Positions 51,519 to 60,543 are shown, numbered from the stretch's first letter. The stretch: 64,000 nt of DNA from Neobacillus vireti (GCF_001026695.1 NZ_LDNB01000014.1:1-64000); one strand, 5' to 3'. Notes: generated from the letters alone by a model not told the origin. Translations and numbers: made by a program.

Positions 51519-52745
51519 TTAATTCATTAAATTCTTAGCCCAAATAAATGCTTCATGATAGCAGTCCAAGGCAATATCATCTTGGATTTGCAACTTCTTA
51601 CACCAAAGGCTAACGTCCTCCCAGGCTCCTCTTTCTATCGAAGTAATCAAATCCAATGTGTTTTTCATCTGATTAGCTTTGCCTATTAGAGCATCACAAA
51701 TGTCATCTTGAAGTGGTATTAATTGAAGTATCTTCTCCATCTCCATACCTAGCAATGCATCCATTAAAGAAAACAAACCGGTTAAGAAGTAGGAGGAAGA
51801 TTCCTTTCGATTACTTTTACGTAAAGAAATAAGTTCACACACTTTTGCGCGAATGAGACTATTGTTAAATAATTCTCTAGACCATTCATTCTTTCTTGTG
51901 GTCGTTCCCCTGAGTGATAGAATATAGAGCCACCTTTTAAGTTCATTTAATCCAAGGCGAACAATGGCTTGTCTAATTGAATTTATTTTACTAATTGAGC
52001 CATATGCTGGGGAATTACTAAGTTTAAGTAGTTTATAAGTTAGCGATACATCCTGTTCAATTAACTGGGTTATCAAATCGAGATCTGGTTCACTATGAGA
52101 CAAATGATTAATGATAGGAAAATAATTTTGAAAATACTCTGGTACATCATGAGTAGATAGAATGACAGGTTTAGAAAAAAAATATCCTTGAAAATATTCA
52201 TATCCAGATTTTACTGCTGATTCAAATTCCTCTATCGTTTCGATTTTTTCTGCCAGCAGGGTATAGTCGTATTTTAGAGAAAGCCTTTCGATTATTTTTC
52301 TCATATAGGGCAAGGTATCTCTAAAATCAACCTTCACAATATTGGCAAGTTCCAATAAGGGGAAGTAATATGGATTATCTTTTTTTAAAACAAAATCATC
52401 AAGCGCGATTTGAAAACCCTTAGACTTTAGTTCTTGGCATATATCCAATATTTCCTGAGTTAGTTCAATTGTTTCTAATAGTTCCACTACAATTTCATTT
52501 GGATGGAGATAGGTCGGAAGCCTTAGTTTCAGTAGATTTTCAGTAAAGTTAATAAAGCAGACTTTACCATTAGAAAGTTCATCCATTCCGATATTAATAA
52601 AACTATTAATGATAACATCAGTCGTAGCGACATCTCCGTTTATTTCAGGAAAACTGTTGTCTAGATTGTTTCGGTAAAGCAATTCATAAGCAAATATCTC
52701 TTTCGTTTTTGTGAATATTGGCTGTCTGGCGACAAAAACATCCAT
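51519..52745 (-). CDS. EAL-HDOD signalling protein (YuxH-like)
   Basis: A 408-aa protein (YuxH of B. subtilis is similar in length). The EAL-derived half opens VFVARQPIFTKTKEIFAYELLYR and reads VELLET where EAL would be, with later LAEKIE and GYEYFQGYFFSKP; the Asp/Glu metal set looks incomplete, so catalytic c-di-GMP phosphodiesterase activity is unlikely. The second half is an HDOD domain (LTYKLLKLSNSPAYG, IRQAIVRLGLNELKRWL). The ATG at 52745 follows GGGGGTGTATT; the frame extends to 52802 without a better start. Confidence 0.9.
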   Translation of the reverse strand: MDVFVARQPIFTKTKEIFAYELLYRNNLDNSFPEINGDVATTDVIINSFINIGMDELSNGKVCFINFTENLLKLRLPTYLHPNEIVVELLETIELTQEILDICQELKSKGFQIALDDFVLKKDNPYYFPLLELANIVKVDFRDTLPYMRKIIERLSLKYDYTLLAEKIETIEEFESAVKSGYEYFQGYFFSKPVILSTHDVPEYFQNYFPIINHLSHSEPDLDLITQLIEQDVSLTYKLLKLSNSPAYGSISKINSIRQAIVRLGLNELKRWLYILSLRGTTTRKNEWSRELFNNSLIRAKVCELISLRKSNRKESSSYFLTGLFSLMDALLGMEMEKILQLIPLQDDICDALIGKANQMKNTLDLITSIERGAWEDVSLWCKKLQIQDDIALDCYHEAFIWAKNLMN

Positions 52746-52955
52746 AATACACCCCCAAAAATCTAGCATTAAAATGAAAGTTACACGAAATTTGAATAGC
52801 AAAGATCTAATAATCCCAGATATATATAAATTTTCCTAATATAAACTAAATATATCTTAAAAAACGATGTTACTCAATAGTTTGTAAAAATTTTGAAAAT
52901 TTTTATCTTATTACCTCGAATAAGGTTAAAAAAATTAAATTTTGCCAAATTTTGA
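52746..52955. other. AT-rich leader region upstream of the EAL-HDOD gene
   Basis: No gene or riboswitch fold is recognised; it presumably holds the minus-strand promoter. Confidence 0.35.
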
Positions 52956-53072
52956 TTTCAGAAGTCTGTTCATGTAACGTTTGGGGTCATTGCTGTTGAT
53001 GAAGGATATATGACACCCTTACAAGTTGAAGAGATTCATTTGAAGAAAAAACAGGTAGATAATTCCAATTAA
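52956..53072 (+). pseudogene. C-terminal remnant of an unidentified signalling-type protein
   Basis: An open stretch with no start codon reads HVTFGVIAVDEGYMTPLQVEEIHLKKKQV, a helix pattern like 'GeiAVekGYiteeQLeeAl' found at the end of some chemotaxis or two-component-linked proteins. Preceded by a stop in frame. Origin uncertain. Confidence 0.4.
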
Positions 53073-53296
53073 TCCTTTCTGACCGGCTTGAGACGATTTT
53101 CATTGAAAATACTAGTGTCTGCCAAGCCTAGAAATTTTTCGAAAGTTGATAAGAGTTCATTGCATGTATAGAAGATAACACAAAATGACACCACACTTAT
53201 TATGATAATCATATAAATAAAAAATGGCAGAATCCGTGGATATTGAATAATCATAGCCACAGACTCATGCCACTTTTTTATTTGTGCCTTATTCAC
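53069..53296 (-). CDS. Small membrane protein, unknown
   Basis: A 75-aa frame with one strong TM helix (residues ~22-45) and a charged C-terminus. Start GTG with a weak site. No family recognised and no independent support; it might be chance. Confidence 0.4.
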   Translation of the reverse strand: MNKAQIKKWHESVAMIIQYPRILPFFIYMIIIISVVSFCVIFYTCNELLSTFEKFLGLADTSIFNENRLKPVRKD

Positions 53297-53358
53297 GCCA
53301 CTGATTTAATTTAGTGCCCTTATAAAACTGATTACAAGGGCATCTCTTCTTTGCTTTT

Positions 53359-53778
53359 TTAAATAGATTCCGCATATTTTTTGAAATTATCTAGGATTGC
53401 CTGCCATCCTTGTTGTTGGAACTCGATTGGATTGGTAGTTTCTGCATCAAATGTTTCAATAACTTCGGTTTGGTTTTCTTGGCCTTTAAAAGTGATGTTA
53501 ACTTTTCTTCCATCACCCAGTGTATAAGCAATAACCTCATGTAATTTCACTTCATCATAAGTTCCGCCAAAATCGAAACCAAAACTGCCGTCTTTGGCTT
53601 CCATTCTTGAATGGAATTTCCCGCCTGCCCTTAGATCATTCTCAGCAATTGGTGTGTGCCAGTCATCTGAAGCGCTGTTCCATTTTTTTATATGAGTTGG
53701 CTCTGTCCAATATTCCCATACCTTTGCTACTGGTGCTTGAACTGTTGTTTCTACAGTTACTTTATTAGATGCTTCCAT
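53359..53778 (-). CDS. SRPBCC/AHSA1-like protein
   Basis: A 139-aa START-like protein: VETTVQAPVAKVWEYWTEPTHIKKWN is the SRPBCC opening, and FDAETTNPIEFQQQGWQAILDNFKKY ends in the long C-terminal helix. Binds a hydrophobic ligand; the ligand is unknown. The ATG at 53778 follows GAGAGGCGG; the longer frame includes that site. Confidence 0.9.
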   Translation of the reverse strand: MEASNKVTVETTVQAPVAKVWEYWTEPTHIKKWNSASDDWHTPIAENDLRAGGKFHSRMEAKDGSFGFDFGGTYDEVKLHEVIAYTLGDGRKVNITFKGQENQTEVIETFDAETTNPIEFQQQGWQAILDNFKKYAESI

Positions 53779-53805
53779 TTGATTTTCCGCCTCTCTTAAT
53801 AGCAA

Positions 53806-54074
53806 TTTTTTTAAGCGATGTCCACAATAGATGCCTGACTATATTTTAGATGATTTCGAAATATTACGCTACTTCTTCATTGTCTCCTTTTACAGTCCTT
53901 GTCATTCATTTACTCGCTATCACTAACCTAAGCTGCAAAACTTATGCTGTCTTTTTTTTATTCAACAAACGGAAGGATTGCTTTTTCTTTGTTCAAGGTC
54001 AGGCTAGTCGCACAATGAGAAAATAAGTTATGCTAAAATTATCATAACGTTAAAATTTGTAAGGAGGGGGTTAA
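53806..54074. other. Intergenic region upstream of the CWC protein
   Basis: An inverted repeat GTTATG...CATAAC (54027-54048) straddles a TAAAAT box about 25-35 bases upstream of the CWC gene. Nothing else is seen. Confidence 0.45.
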
Positions 54075-54281
54075 TTGTCCAATAAAAATTGTCCTATATG
54101 TGGAAACGAAAACGAATGTATGACAGGTGCTGGAGAACTGAATAACTGCTGGTGTTCTGTAGAAGAATTTCCTAATGGAATCTTTGAATTAGTTCCTCTA
54201 GAAAGTCGAAGAAAGCATTGTATATGTAAAAATTGTTTAAATAAATACAAGGAAGAGCAGAGAATAATTAAAAATAGGTAG
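54075..54281 (+). CDS. Cysteine-rich CWC-family protein
   Basis: A 68-aa protein with eight Cys (CPICGNENEC, NNCWC, HCICKNC), matching the CWC (PF14375) pattern including the NCWC core. Probably metal-binding and cytoplasmic. TTG start behind AAGGAGGGGG. Function unknown. Confidence 0.85.
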   Translation: MSNKNCPICGNENECMTGAGELNNCWCSVEEFPNGIFELVPLESRRKHCICKNCLNKYKEEQRIIKNR

Positions 54282-54468
54282 ATGTTCAAGGATTGGCTAA
54301 AGAATGGCACTTAACCGTTGGCAGTACCTTTTTATCTCTTTAAAAAGAAGCTCAATAAGCTATTAAACTTATAATGTGAAGGAAAACTCAGGAGAATACT
54401 TTTCATCGCAGAGAATATATACAGAATAGGAATCTAAGTACGTACTTTCTAGTGAAGGGAGAAATCTC

Positions 54469-54984
54469 ATGAATAACTTAGTAAATGACAATCTGTTTGA
54501 AACGAGAAATAACCTAGTAAAGGTGATTACTTTATTAAGTGATGCACAATTTAATCGTAAACCTGATACGGATATGTGGAGTATTGCACAGGTTTGCCAT
54601 CACTTAGTTTTAGTGGAAGAGGCATCTATAAAAGCGATTGTATGGGGATTAAAAGAGAGTGATCGTACTCAGAAAGAACGTAAAAACGTTCACCATATCA
54701 TATTGGATAGAACGAAAAAGTTTAAGGCTCCAAAGATTGTCGAACCAAGTGCAGAACCATTTGAAGTGCAGCAAATAATTGATTTGTTAAACGCTTCGAG
54801 AAAAAAATTGATGACGTTTCTTAGTACTATAGAAGATCAATCGATATTGGCAGAAAAATCAGTGGGTCATCCTGCTCTTGGTGAATTACCGCTTGATCAA
54901 TGGATTGAACAGATTTATTTACATGAACAGCGTCACATTGAACAAATTAAAGAGATAAAATTACTTTTAGATGTGCGGTGCTAA
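54469..54984 (+). CDS. DinB-superfamily protein
   Basis: A 171-aa four-helix-bundle protein with metal-ligand His residues: VCHHLVLVE near residue 44 and EQIYLHEQRHIEQI near 150. This matches the DinB/YfiT group, metal-dependent hydrolases or thiol transferases. Substrate unknown. GAAGGGAG site before the ATG. Confidence 0.88.
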   Translation: MNNLVNDNLFETRNNLVKVITLLSDAQFNRKPDTDMWSIAQVCHHLVLVEEASIKAIVWGLKESDRTQKERKNVHHIILDRTKKFKAPKIVEPSAEPFEVQQIIDLLNASRKKLMTFLSTIEDQSILAEKSVGHPALGELPLDQWIEQIYLHEQRHIEQIKEIKLLLDVRC

Positions 54985-55258
54985 ACTTATGGATATAAAC
55001 GGATTGTTGTTTAAGCGACTACACAAATTAACCCTCCAAACCAATTGTCAAAGGTACAATATTTACCTTCCTTTAACTAACAGAGGATAGTGTTAAAATT
55101 AGAGCTGTCATTGTGGCAGTTCTTCTTATTGAGCTAATGAGTCAGAACACCGAGAAGCAACAAGGTGTAAGTGCTGGTGGAAATCAACATTCACTTTTAC
55201 CACAGCCAAAAAAATAAAAAATAAGCCCAGTCCGTATGAACTGAACTTTGCTCTGTAT
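54985..55258. other. Region with a small open stretch
   Basis: Around 55086-55216 a frame reads IRAVIVAVLLIELMSQNTE...QPKK and stops, but its only good start candidates (GTG) have no ribosome binding site, so it may be a decayed or tiny membrane-peptide gene. Confidence 0.35.
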
Positions 55259-55654
55259 TCATGCAAAGATAACTACAAGTAAGCACGATAAAAATGTTAT
55301 ACCTGCTAAAGGAGTCATAATCAATTTCTCTTTGTTACTTTTTGAAGCCAGATTCCCTAATGTATTTAAACCCATAAAAATAGTAATAATTATGACTAAA
55401 ATATTCGTTGGTAAATAGAATGATACTGTTAAAATCTTAGAATATAATAAAAAAATAAAACCAAAAAAGAGTAGTAATAATGCTGATGTCAAACTCATCA
55501 TTCTCATTTTCTTTGGTAATACACCCTGATATTTACCACCCCAGCTATATTCGGCAAGTGGAAACCCTAAAAAAAGTAAGACTTGAAAGATAGCAATACC
55601 ACTTGACACCACTGCCACGATAATTGCGGCTACATGGATTAATAACTCTTTCAC
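55259..55654 (-). CDS. Four-TM membrane protein, unknown
   Basis: A 131-aa hydrophobic protein with about four TM helices. GTG start at 55654 follows GGAAGGAGGCTTTTT, a strong site; the ATG at 55684 would put that site inside. No family recognised. Confidence 0.7.
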   Translation of the reverse strand: MKELLIHVAAIIVAVVSSGIAIFQVLLFLGFPLAEYSWGGKYQGVLPKKMRMMSLTSALLLLFFGFIFLLYSKILTVSFYLPTNILVIIITIFMGLNTLGNLASKSNKEKLIMTPLAGITFLSCLLVVIFA

Positions 55655-55896
55655 AAAAAGCCTCCTTCCGATTTTAATTAACATAACAATTTACAAAAGC
55701 AAGTTTTGATGTTAAAAACAAACCGCCCTACTTATAATGAATTATACAATATATCCCATAAACTCCATATACTAAAAAGGAAAAACATTAAATACTTCTT
55801 AATACGTATTCTCAGGTAGTGAAATTTTCGCATTTTTTAAGTCATATTAATACAATAAGGAAACGTTTTGTCTCAATGGGGGTGAGGGTAGTGAGT
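55655..55896. other. Intergenic region upstream of the 25-aa peptide
   Basis: AT-rich; a TACAAT box near 55851 could serve the peptide gene. No other feature. Confidence 0.35.
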
Positions 55897-55974
55897 ATGG
55901 CTGCTTGGTTTGGTTTCGGCATTGGAGTAGCGGCTGCAATAGGTTTATTAGGAAAATCGAAAAGGAAAAAATAA
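55897..55974 (+). CDS. 25-aa membrane peptide, putative
   Basis: ATG preceded by GGGGGTGAGG (9 bases); 25 codons: MAAWFGFGIGVAAAIGLL followed by GKSKRKK. One hydrophobic helix with a basic tail, like small membrane-active or regulatory peptides. A short A/T hairpin (GAAAAAAAG/CTTTTTTTT-type) follows. Not recognised. Confidence 0.55.
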   Translation: MAAWFGFGIGVAAAIGLLGKSKRKK

Positions 55975-56042
55975 ATTTGTTTCTTCGAGATGAAAAAAAG
56001 TCTTTTTTTATTATCAGGATGCTTAATAAGCTAATATATACA

Positions 56043-56074
56043 AAAATGCTCAGAGTTCACTGAGCATTTTTTTT
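56043..56074 (+). terminator. Terminator upstream of csp
   Basis: An 11-bp stem AAAATGCTCAG/CTGAGCATTTT with a T-run of eight. Confidence 0.9.
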
Positions 56075-56280
56075 CCACTTATTATGCTAATTAGCTTGTT
56101 AAGAATAGTTCCCTGCCCGCCACTCCTAGGGGGCTTTCCTTAAAGATACGTGCTGGGGGTTATTATGGCAAGTAACTCCTTAAAATGGGAGATTTAATAT
56201 TCATAAAGAATGGTTTGTGAAATAAGGATGGTAAACTTGCAAACACTTTCGAATAGTGGTATTCTAAGGTAGAATTATTT

Positions 56281-56309
56281 TTGTTCGGCGGTTTAAAGGA
56301 TAGTATAAG
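56281..56309 (+). promoter_or_regulatory. Promoter of csp
   Basis: -35 TTGTTC (56281), 17-base spacer, -10 TATAAG (56304-56309), giving an ~80-base leader, as is usual for cold-shock genes. Confidence 0.7.
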
Positions 56310-56357
56310 TTGAACTTTTCGTCTTAATGATCACTGATAGCAAGGATAGTAACATAT

Positions 56358-56391
56358 TGTGTGCAAAAGCACACAGCAGGAGGAAACACAC
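56358..56391 (+). promoter_or_regulatory. csp leader hairpin and ribosome binding site
   Basis: A perfect GTGTGC-AAAA-GCACAC hairpin lies directly before AGGAGG. It can fold against the translation start and could make translation temperature-dependent (inference). Confidence 0.6.
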
Positions 56392-56592
56392 ATGGAACAA
56401 GGTAAAGTAAAATGGTTTAACGCAGAAAAAGGTTTTGGATTCATCGAACGCGAAGCTGGAGACGATGTATTCGTACACTTCTCAGCAATCCAAAGCGAAG
56501 GCTTCAAATCATTAGACGAAGGTCAAACAGTTACTTTTGAAGTAGAACAAGGTCAACGTGGACCCCAAGCTACTAACGTACGTAAAGCTTAA
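56392..56592 (+). CDS. Cold shock protein (CspB/CspD-like)
   Basis: A 66-aa OB-fold RNA chaperone: [17 protein letters not shown] (RNP1) and DVFVHFSAI (RNP2) are intact. Cytoplasmic single-stranded RNA/DNA binding. The ATG at 56392 follows AGGAGGAAACACAC. Confidence 0.97.
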   Translation: MEQGKVKWFNAEKGFGFIEREAGDDVFVHFSAIQSEGFKSLDEGQTVTFEVEQGQRGPQATNVRKA

Positions 56593-56611
56593 TAATAATT
56601 GTCTAATATAA

Positions 56612-56642
56612 GACAGGCTCTATTTTAGAGTCTGTTTTTTTT
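56612..56642 (+). terminator. Terminator of csp
   Basis: An ACAGGCTCT/AGAGTCTGT stem with loop ATTTT and eight T. Confidence 0.9.
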
Positions 56643-56676
56643 GTTTCATTGGTCAAAAATGGATACTTTAGTTTTT

Positions 56677-56715
56677 GAATATTCCTTGACGGGAATATTC
56701 CTATGAAGGTATAAT
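56677..56715 (+). promoter_or_regulatory. Promoter and operator of the ArsR-SRPBCC operon
   Basis: A perfect 9-bp inverted repeat GAATATTCC / GGAATATTC (56677-56700) encloses the -35 TTGACG (56686-56691); TATAAT lies at 56710-56715 (18-base spacer). A repressor at the palindrome would cover the -35. Likely autoregulation by the ArsR protein. Confidence 0.8.
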
Positions 56716-56793
56716 CGATTCAATAGGAAGTTAATACTAGTGATGATGTAGATGTGCTTTAACCGGAGACCATCACTTGACGAGGTGAGGAAC

Positions 56794-57138
56794 ATGTCAG
56801 GGAAGATTCCGGGCGTGAACATGACAACGCTGAGCGCTTTGTCTGAACCAAATCGTTTGAATATCGTCGAACTTTTGCGTAACGGTCCCCTGACCGTTGG
56901 GGAAATTGCCGACCAGCTGGGACTCCGGCAGCCCCAAACTTCGAAGCATTTAAAAGTGCTAAGCGACAACGGGATTGTGGAAGTGCAGGCCGAGGCTAAC
57001 CGCCGCATCTACAAGCTCCGGCCGGAACCCTTCCAAGCGCTGGATTCTTGGATACAGTCCTTCCGGAGTGTTATGCAAGAAAGATTCGACAATCTAGATG
57101 ATTATTTGAAGGAATTGCAGAACAAGGAAAAATCATAA
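56794..57138 (+). CDS. ArsR-family regulator
   Basis: A 114-aa winged-helix regulator: LSEPNRLNIVELLRNGPLTVGEIADQLGLRQPQTSKHLKVLSDNG. It lacks the CxC metal site of ArsR/SmtB sensors and so belongs to the SRPBCC-linked YczG/SdpR-like group. ATG 56794 follows GAGGTGAGGAAC. It is co-transcribed with the SRPBCC gene 30 bases downstream. Confidence 0.93.
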   Translation: MSGKIPGVNMTTLSALSEPNRLNIVELLRNGPLTVGEIADQLGLRQPQTSKHLKVLSDNGIVEVQAEANRRIYKLRPEPFQALDSWIQSFRSVMQERFDNLDDYLKELQNKEKS

Positions 57139-57167
57139 AATTATTTCATGATCAAGGAGGAATTACA

Positions 57168-57683
57168 ATGTCAAACAATGAAATGGTATCGAGAGTAGAG
57201 AACGATCGGGTACTGGTACTGGAGCGCGTTTTCGATGCGCCACGTGATCTCGTATTCAAGATGTTTAAAGAGTCGGAGCATCTGAAACAATGGTGGGGGC
57301 CGAGGGGCTGGGAGATTCCGGTCTGCACCGTTGATTTCCGTCCGGGAGGCGTTTGGCACTACTGTATGAAGTGTGTCGATCAAAATCTTGGTGAATTTTT
57401 TGGTATGGAAGCATGGGGAAAAGGGGTTTATAAGGAGATTATCGAGCCGGAGAAAATTGTCTACACGGATTACTTTTCGGATGCCGAGGACAATGTGAAT
57501 GATTCCATGCCGTCGACCGAGATGACATTGGAATTCATCGATTTGGGTGGAAAGACAAAGCTGATAAACCGTGCTGAATATGTGTCCGCTGAAGCTCTCA
57601 AGACTGTCATGGACATGGGCATGCTGCAGGGTATCACCGAAACTTGGGACCGTTTGAACGAGCTAGTAGAATCGCTGAAGTAG
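57168..57683 (+). CDS. SRPBCC/AHSA1-like protein, ArsR-linked
   Basis: A 171-aa START-like protein (VLERVFDAPRDLVFKMFKESEHLKQWWGPRGW opening, ETWDRLNELVESL helix). ArsR + SRPBCC pairs are common in Bacillus; the SRPBCC protein may bind a hydrophobic compound that relieves repression. Good AAGGAGG site. Confidence 0.93.
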   Translation: MSNNEMVSRVENDRVLVLERVFDAPRDLVFKMFKESEHLKQWWGPRGWEIPVCTVDFRPGGVWHYCMKCVDQNLGEFFGMEAWGKGVYKEIIEPEKIVYTDYFSDAEDNVNDSMPSTEMTLEFIDLGGKTKLINRAEYVSAEALKTVMDMGMLQGITETWDRLNELVESLK

Positions 57684-57813
57684 AGTTATCGTACCGCTGA
57701 TTTTTATGGCGATTCGAGACCGCGGATAAGTAAATGATGTTATTGCAAAAAAAGGAACAGCACCCTCTAATTTGATGGAGAGGTGCTGTTTTGTTATTGG
57801 AATGCCTAGTACT

Positions 57814-58278
57814 TTAATATTCTCCTTTAATGACAAAATACGAGCCCCGAATGGTTCCAGCCAGTTTAGACTTTTGCCTAGCAAACTTAAACTTCCCTTC
57901 TAACTCCTTTGGTATCTCCATCCCCTCAGAAAGCTTCAAACCAACGGCCCGCTTCTTAGGGTCATCAACCGTATACATGACATTGATCGAAAGACCATCC
58001 TCATAAAAGACGTAGGCAATTTTGATATTTTCCACTTGAAAACGCGATGTTTCTAAAGGTTTGGCCGCGAACTCAATATCACGTTCTTCTTTCAAAATTC
58101 GGTTCACATAATCAAGGGTCTCGCCGGACTCGCTAGCTGGTACAACCGTAAATTCATGCTTGTATTTGTTCATAAAGTAACGAGCTTCATTCGCACGCAA
58201 ACCAGCAAGCGTTTCTGCTACCGGTGAAGACTCTAAACCAACCGTAGACACATTTTTAAAATCAACGATATAGGACAT
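57814..58278 (-). CDS. Protein of unknown function, GyrI-linked
   Basis: A 154-aa protein, all strands and short helices (SYIVDFKNVSTVGLESSPVAE start, LAGTIRGSYFVIKGE end). It begins at the ATG behind GAGGAGGG, 15 bases after the GyrI-like gene, so they form an operon. No family recognised. Confidence 0.7.
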   Translation of the reverse strand: MSYIVDFKNVSTVGLESSPVAETLAGLRANEARYFMNKYKHEFTVVPASESGETLDYVNRILKEERDIEFAAKPLETSRFQVENIKIAYVFYEDGLSINVMYTVDDPKKRAVGLKLSEGMEIPKELEGKFKFARQKSKLAGTIRGSYFVIKGEY

Positions 58279-58293
58279 TTCCAACCCTCCTCA

Positions 58294-58773
58294 TTATTTC
58301 CTAACAACAGGAATCCACATTTCACCAAAGACTAAACCGTTTCGCTGCCCCATCTCAACTGTTGTATTTGGCCCGCCAACATAGGCAACATTCTTTGCTT
58401 CTGCCAAGGCCTGACCAAAGGCAATGCCAGTAAGTGTATTACTTAATTCCTCAGCCGTCTTCGCTTCCCCTTTCACAACCAGGTATTCCCCCTTTGGAAA
58501 TTGGATGACTCTAGTTGCTTCTGGCAGTGTTTCTTTTGTCATGACGCCAGCATAATGCATCATCTTGTTATTCACCGCTTCGTTTACGGCAAAAATATAA
58601 TCATTTGTGGCTACGGCCTTTAAAGTATCAAGCTTGCCATCTTCTTTTACGGCGTGCCAAAAGTCTGCTTTTTCCTTGGTTATGCCGGCATAGTCTGTGT
58701 AATCACTCTTAAGCTCTGTTCCAATACCTAAAACGGTAAAGCTGTCTTTTTCTTCAATGGTATAATTTGTCAT
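58294..58773 (-). CDS. GyrI-like small-molecule-binding protein
   Basis: A 159-aa protein with the AraC-effector-binding (GyrI-like) fold pattern: DSFTVLGIGTEL near the start, HYAGVMTKET mid and FPKGEYLVVKGEAKTAEELS, GLVFGEMWIPV late. Such domains bind drugs or metabolites in the cytoplasm. It is divergent from the WYL regulator at 58882, which probably controls it. Confidence 0.8.
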   Translation of the reverse strand: MTNYTIEEKDSFTVLGIGTELKSDYTDYAGITKEKADFWHAVKEDGKLDTLKAVATNDYIFAVNEAVNNKMMHYAGVMTKETLPEATRVIQFPKGEYLVVKGEAKTAEELSNTLTGIAFGQALAEAKNVAYVGGPNTTVEMGQRNGLVFGEMWIPVVRK

Positions 58774-58881
58774 TTTTAAAACCTTCCTTTTTTTAATTTA
58801 TCAAATGATTTGTTTTTCCACTTGATGAGTTTATAATAACTTTAAATCATGTCAAAAAGTGATACTGTTTAGGAGGTCCCG

Positions 58882-59844
58882 ATGAAAAAAGTTGAACGGA
58901 TTAATACGATTATGCGGTATATCAACAACCGAGCCCACTTTACTATTTCTGAAATCATGGGAGAATTCAACATCTCTCGTTCGACAGCTATTAGAGATAT
59001 CAGAGAAATCGAAGCCATGGGGATGCCACTTGTCGCTGAAGTTGGAAGGGATGGGGGTTATTTTGTCATGAACAACTCTGTCCTGCCCACTGTCCGCTTT
59101 ACCGATAATGAGATTAAAGCTCTTTTTATTGCCTTTATGGCCACAAGAAATCAACAACTCCCTTACCTAAAGAGTCGTCAGTCATTAGGTGAAAAATTAC
59201 TAGGCCTCATTTCAAAAAACCAGCAAGATGACCTTGTTCTTTTAAATCAAATCTTGCTTTTTGAAGGGACCAACCCTTATAATCCCGACTTGCTTGATCT
59301 TTCAGACCTCCCCCATCCGATGTTAGAAAAACTCATTCAAATCCTTCTGTTGGATCACTATTTATTGATTACGATCCAAGAAGAGAAGGTAATCAAGTCT
59401 TATCCAATTTATCTCTTGCACCTGTATCGTGAAAAAAGCCTTTGGCTGATCGAGGGTTTTGACTTAAAGGAAGAAAAGAAGCAGATTTTTCCTGTCGACC
59501 ACCTCACCAATGTCGACCCATACCCGACGAAAAAAAGATTAAGTAAGAAACAGATTTTAGAAAAACTAAGTAAGCAGGAAGAAGCAGTCAACCTTGTCTT
59601 TGAACTTGGTCCAAAGGCGATTGTCCAGTTCAAAAAATACCATCCTTTAAAAGTGTCGATTTCCTATACGAATCCTTACCAAACCACAGCCATTCTAAAG
59701 ACTTTTATCAATGTTCATAATCCCGAAGAATTGACCGAAATAACAAATTGGCTGCTTTTTCTAGGTGGGGATATCAAGGTCAAGAAAGTGCCAGAAGAAG
59801 TCTTAGAAGGTATACAAGAGAGGCTATGCTTAATATGCCCATAA
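58882..59844 (+). CDS. YafY-type HTH-WYL regulator
   Basis: A 320-aa regulator: HTH_11 at residues 1-60 (RINTIMRYINNRAHFTISEIMGEFNISRSTAIRDIREIEA), then a WYL-type sensor region (YLLHLYREKSLWLIEGFDL replaces the typical WYL) and a C-terminal WCX part. Ligand unknown, perhaps nucleotides. The start ATG follows TTAGGAGGTCCCG. Divergent from the GyrI-like operon. Confidence 0.9.
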   Translation: MKKVERINTIMRYINNRAHFTISEIMGEFNISRSTAIRDIREIEAMGMPLVAEVGRDGGYFVMNNSVLPTVRFTDNEIKALFIAFMATRNQQLPYLKSRQSLGEKLLGLISKNQQDDLVLLNQILLFEGTNPYNPDLLDLSDLPHPMLEKLIQILLLDHYLLITIQEEKVIKSYPIYLLHLYREKSLWLIEGFDLKEEKKQIFPVDHLTNVDPYPTKKRLSKKQILEKLSKQEEAVNLVFELGPKAIVQFKKYHPLKVSISYTNPYQTTAILKTFINVHNPEELTEITNWLLFLGGDIKVKKVPEEVLEGIQERLCLICP

Positions 59845-59971
59845 CAGCGCCGGTTAAAACCCAAATAATTTTGAGCTTGAGTAGCAACAGTTTGAATAGT
59901 AAAATAAAATCTTTGTTTATGGAAACTTTTCCATTAGATTCAACGTATATATAAAATAAGGGGGAATTATT

Positions 59972-60166
59972 ATGAGTACATATGAATATGAAACAGTTAA
60001 AATCGAGAGTAAAGGTTTTTTAAAGACTACCATTAAAAAGGACGACCTATTAAATGAGTATGGAAAAAATGGATGGAAGATAGTTTCAGCTTTTACTGAA
60101 CAAATTTCTGGTACAACAACTGCTGTGTATTATACGTTTATGAAAGAAAATAAAACTACCATTTAA
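59972..60166 (+). CDS. DUF4177-family small protein
   Basis: A 64-aa protein (YEYETVKIESKGFLKTTIKK, ending NGWKIVSAFTEQ...YYTFMK). The opening YEYETV and LNEYGKNGWK match DUF4177. GGGGGAAT site. Function unknown. Confidence 0.85.
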   Translation: MSTYEYETVKIESKGFLKTTIKKDDLLNEYGKNGWKIVSAFTEQISGTTTAVYYTFMKENKTTI

Positions 60167-60194
60167 TTAATTTAGATTTGAAGGGGGAATAATT

Positions 60195-60401
60195 TTGGCA
60201 AAAAAAAAGTCAAATAAAAGTGATGAAAAAATTGGCTTGATAATATCTCAAATAATAATCACAGCGATTTTAATTGTAGATATATTCGTTTTTATTAATC
60301 AAGATTCAATCATCGCTAAATCACTTGCAGCGATTTCTTTTGTCGGGTTTATGTTTTTATTAATTCCGTCTTTAAAGTTAACTTTAAAATTAAAAGGTTA
60401 A
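60195..60401 (+). CDS. Small two-TM membrane protein
   Basis: A 68-aa protein with a basic start (AKKKSNKSDEK) and two TM helices (residues ~13-33 and 42-60). TTG start behind GAAGGGGG, 28 bases after the DUF4177 gene, probably the same operon. Family unknown. Confidence 0.7.
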   Translation: MAKKKSNKSDEKIGLIISQIIITAILIVDIFVFINQDSIIAKSLAAISFVGFMFLLIPSLKLTLKLKG

Positions 60402-60504
60402 ACTGCTATTCAAGTAACAGGTACATAGTTGAAAATCTAGCTGCCATTTAGAAGGCTTGGCTACCTGATGAAACAACTTCTAAACAATCCCGTACAGTAT
60501 TTTC

Positions 60505-60543
60505 AAAAAAAGAAGCAATCCAATTCTATTTGAATCGGACTGC
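60505..60543 (-). terminator. Terminator of the flavodoxin-like gene
   Basis: A stem AGCAATCC / GGACTGCT with an inner AATTC/GAATC pairing, followed on the minus strand by TTCTTTTTTT. Confidence 0.82.
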
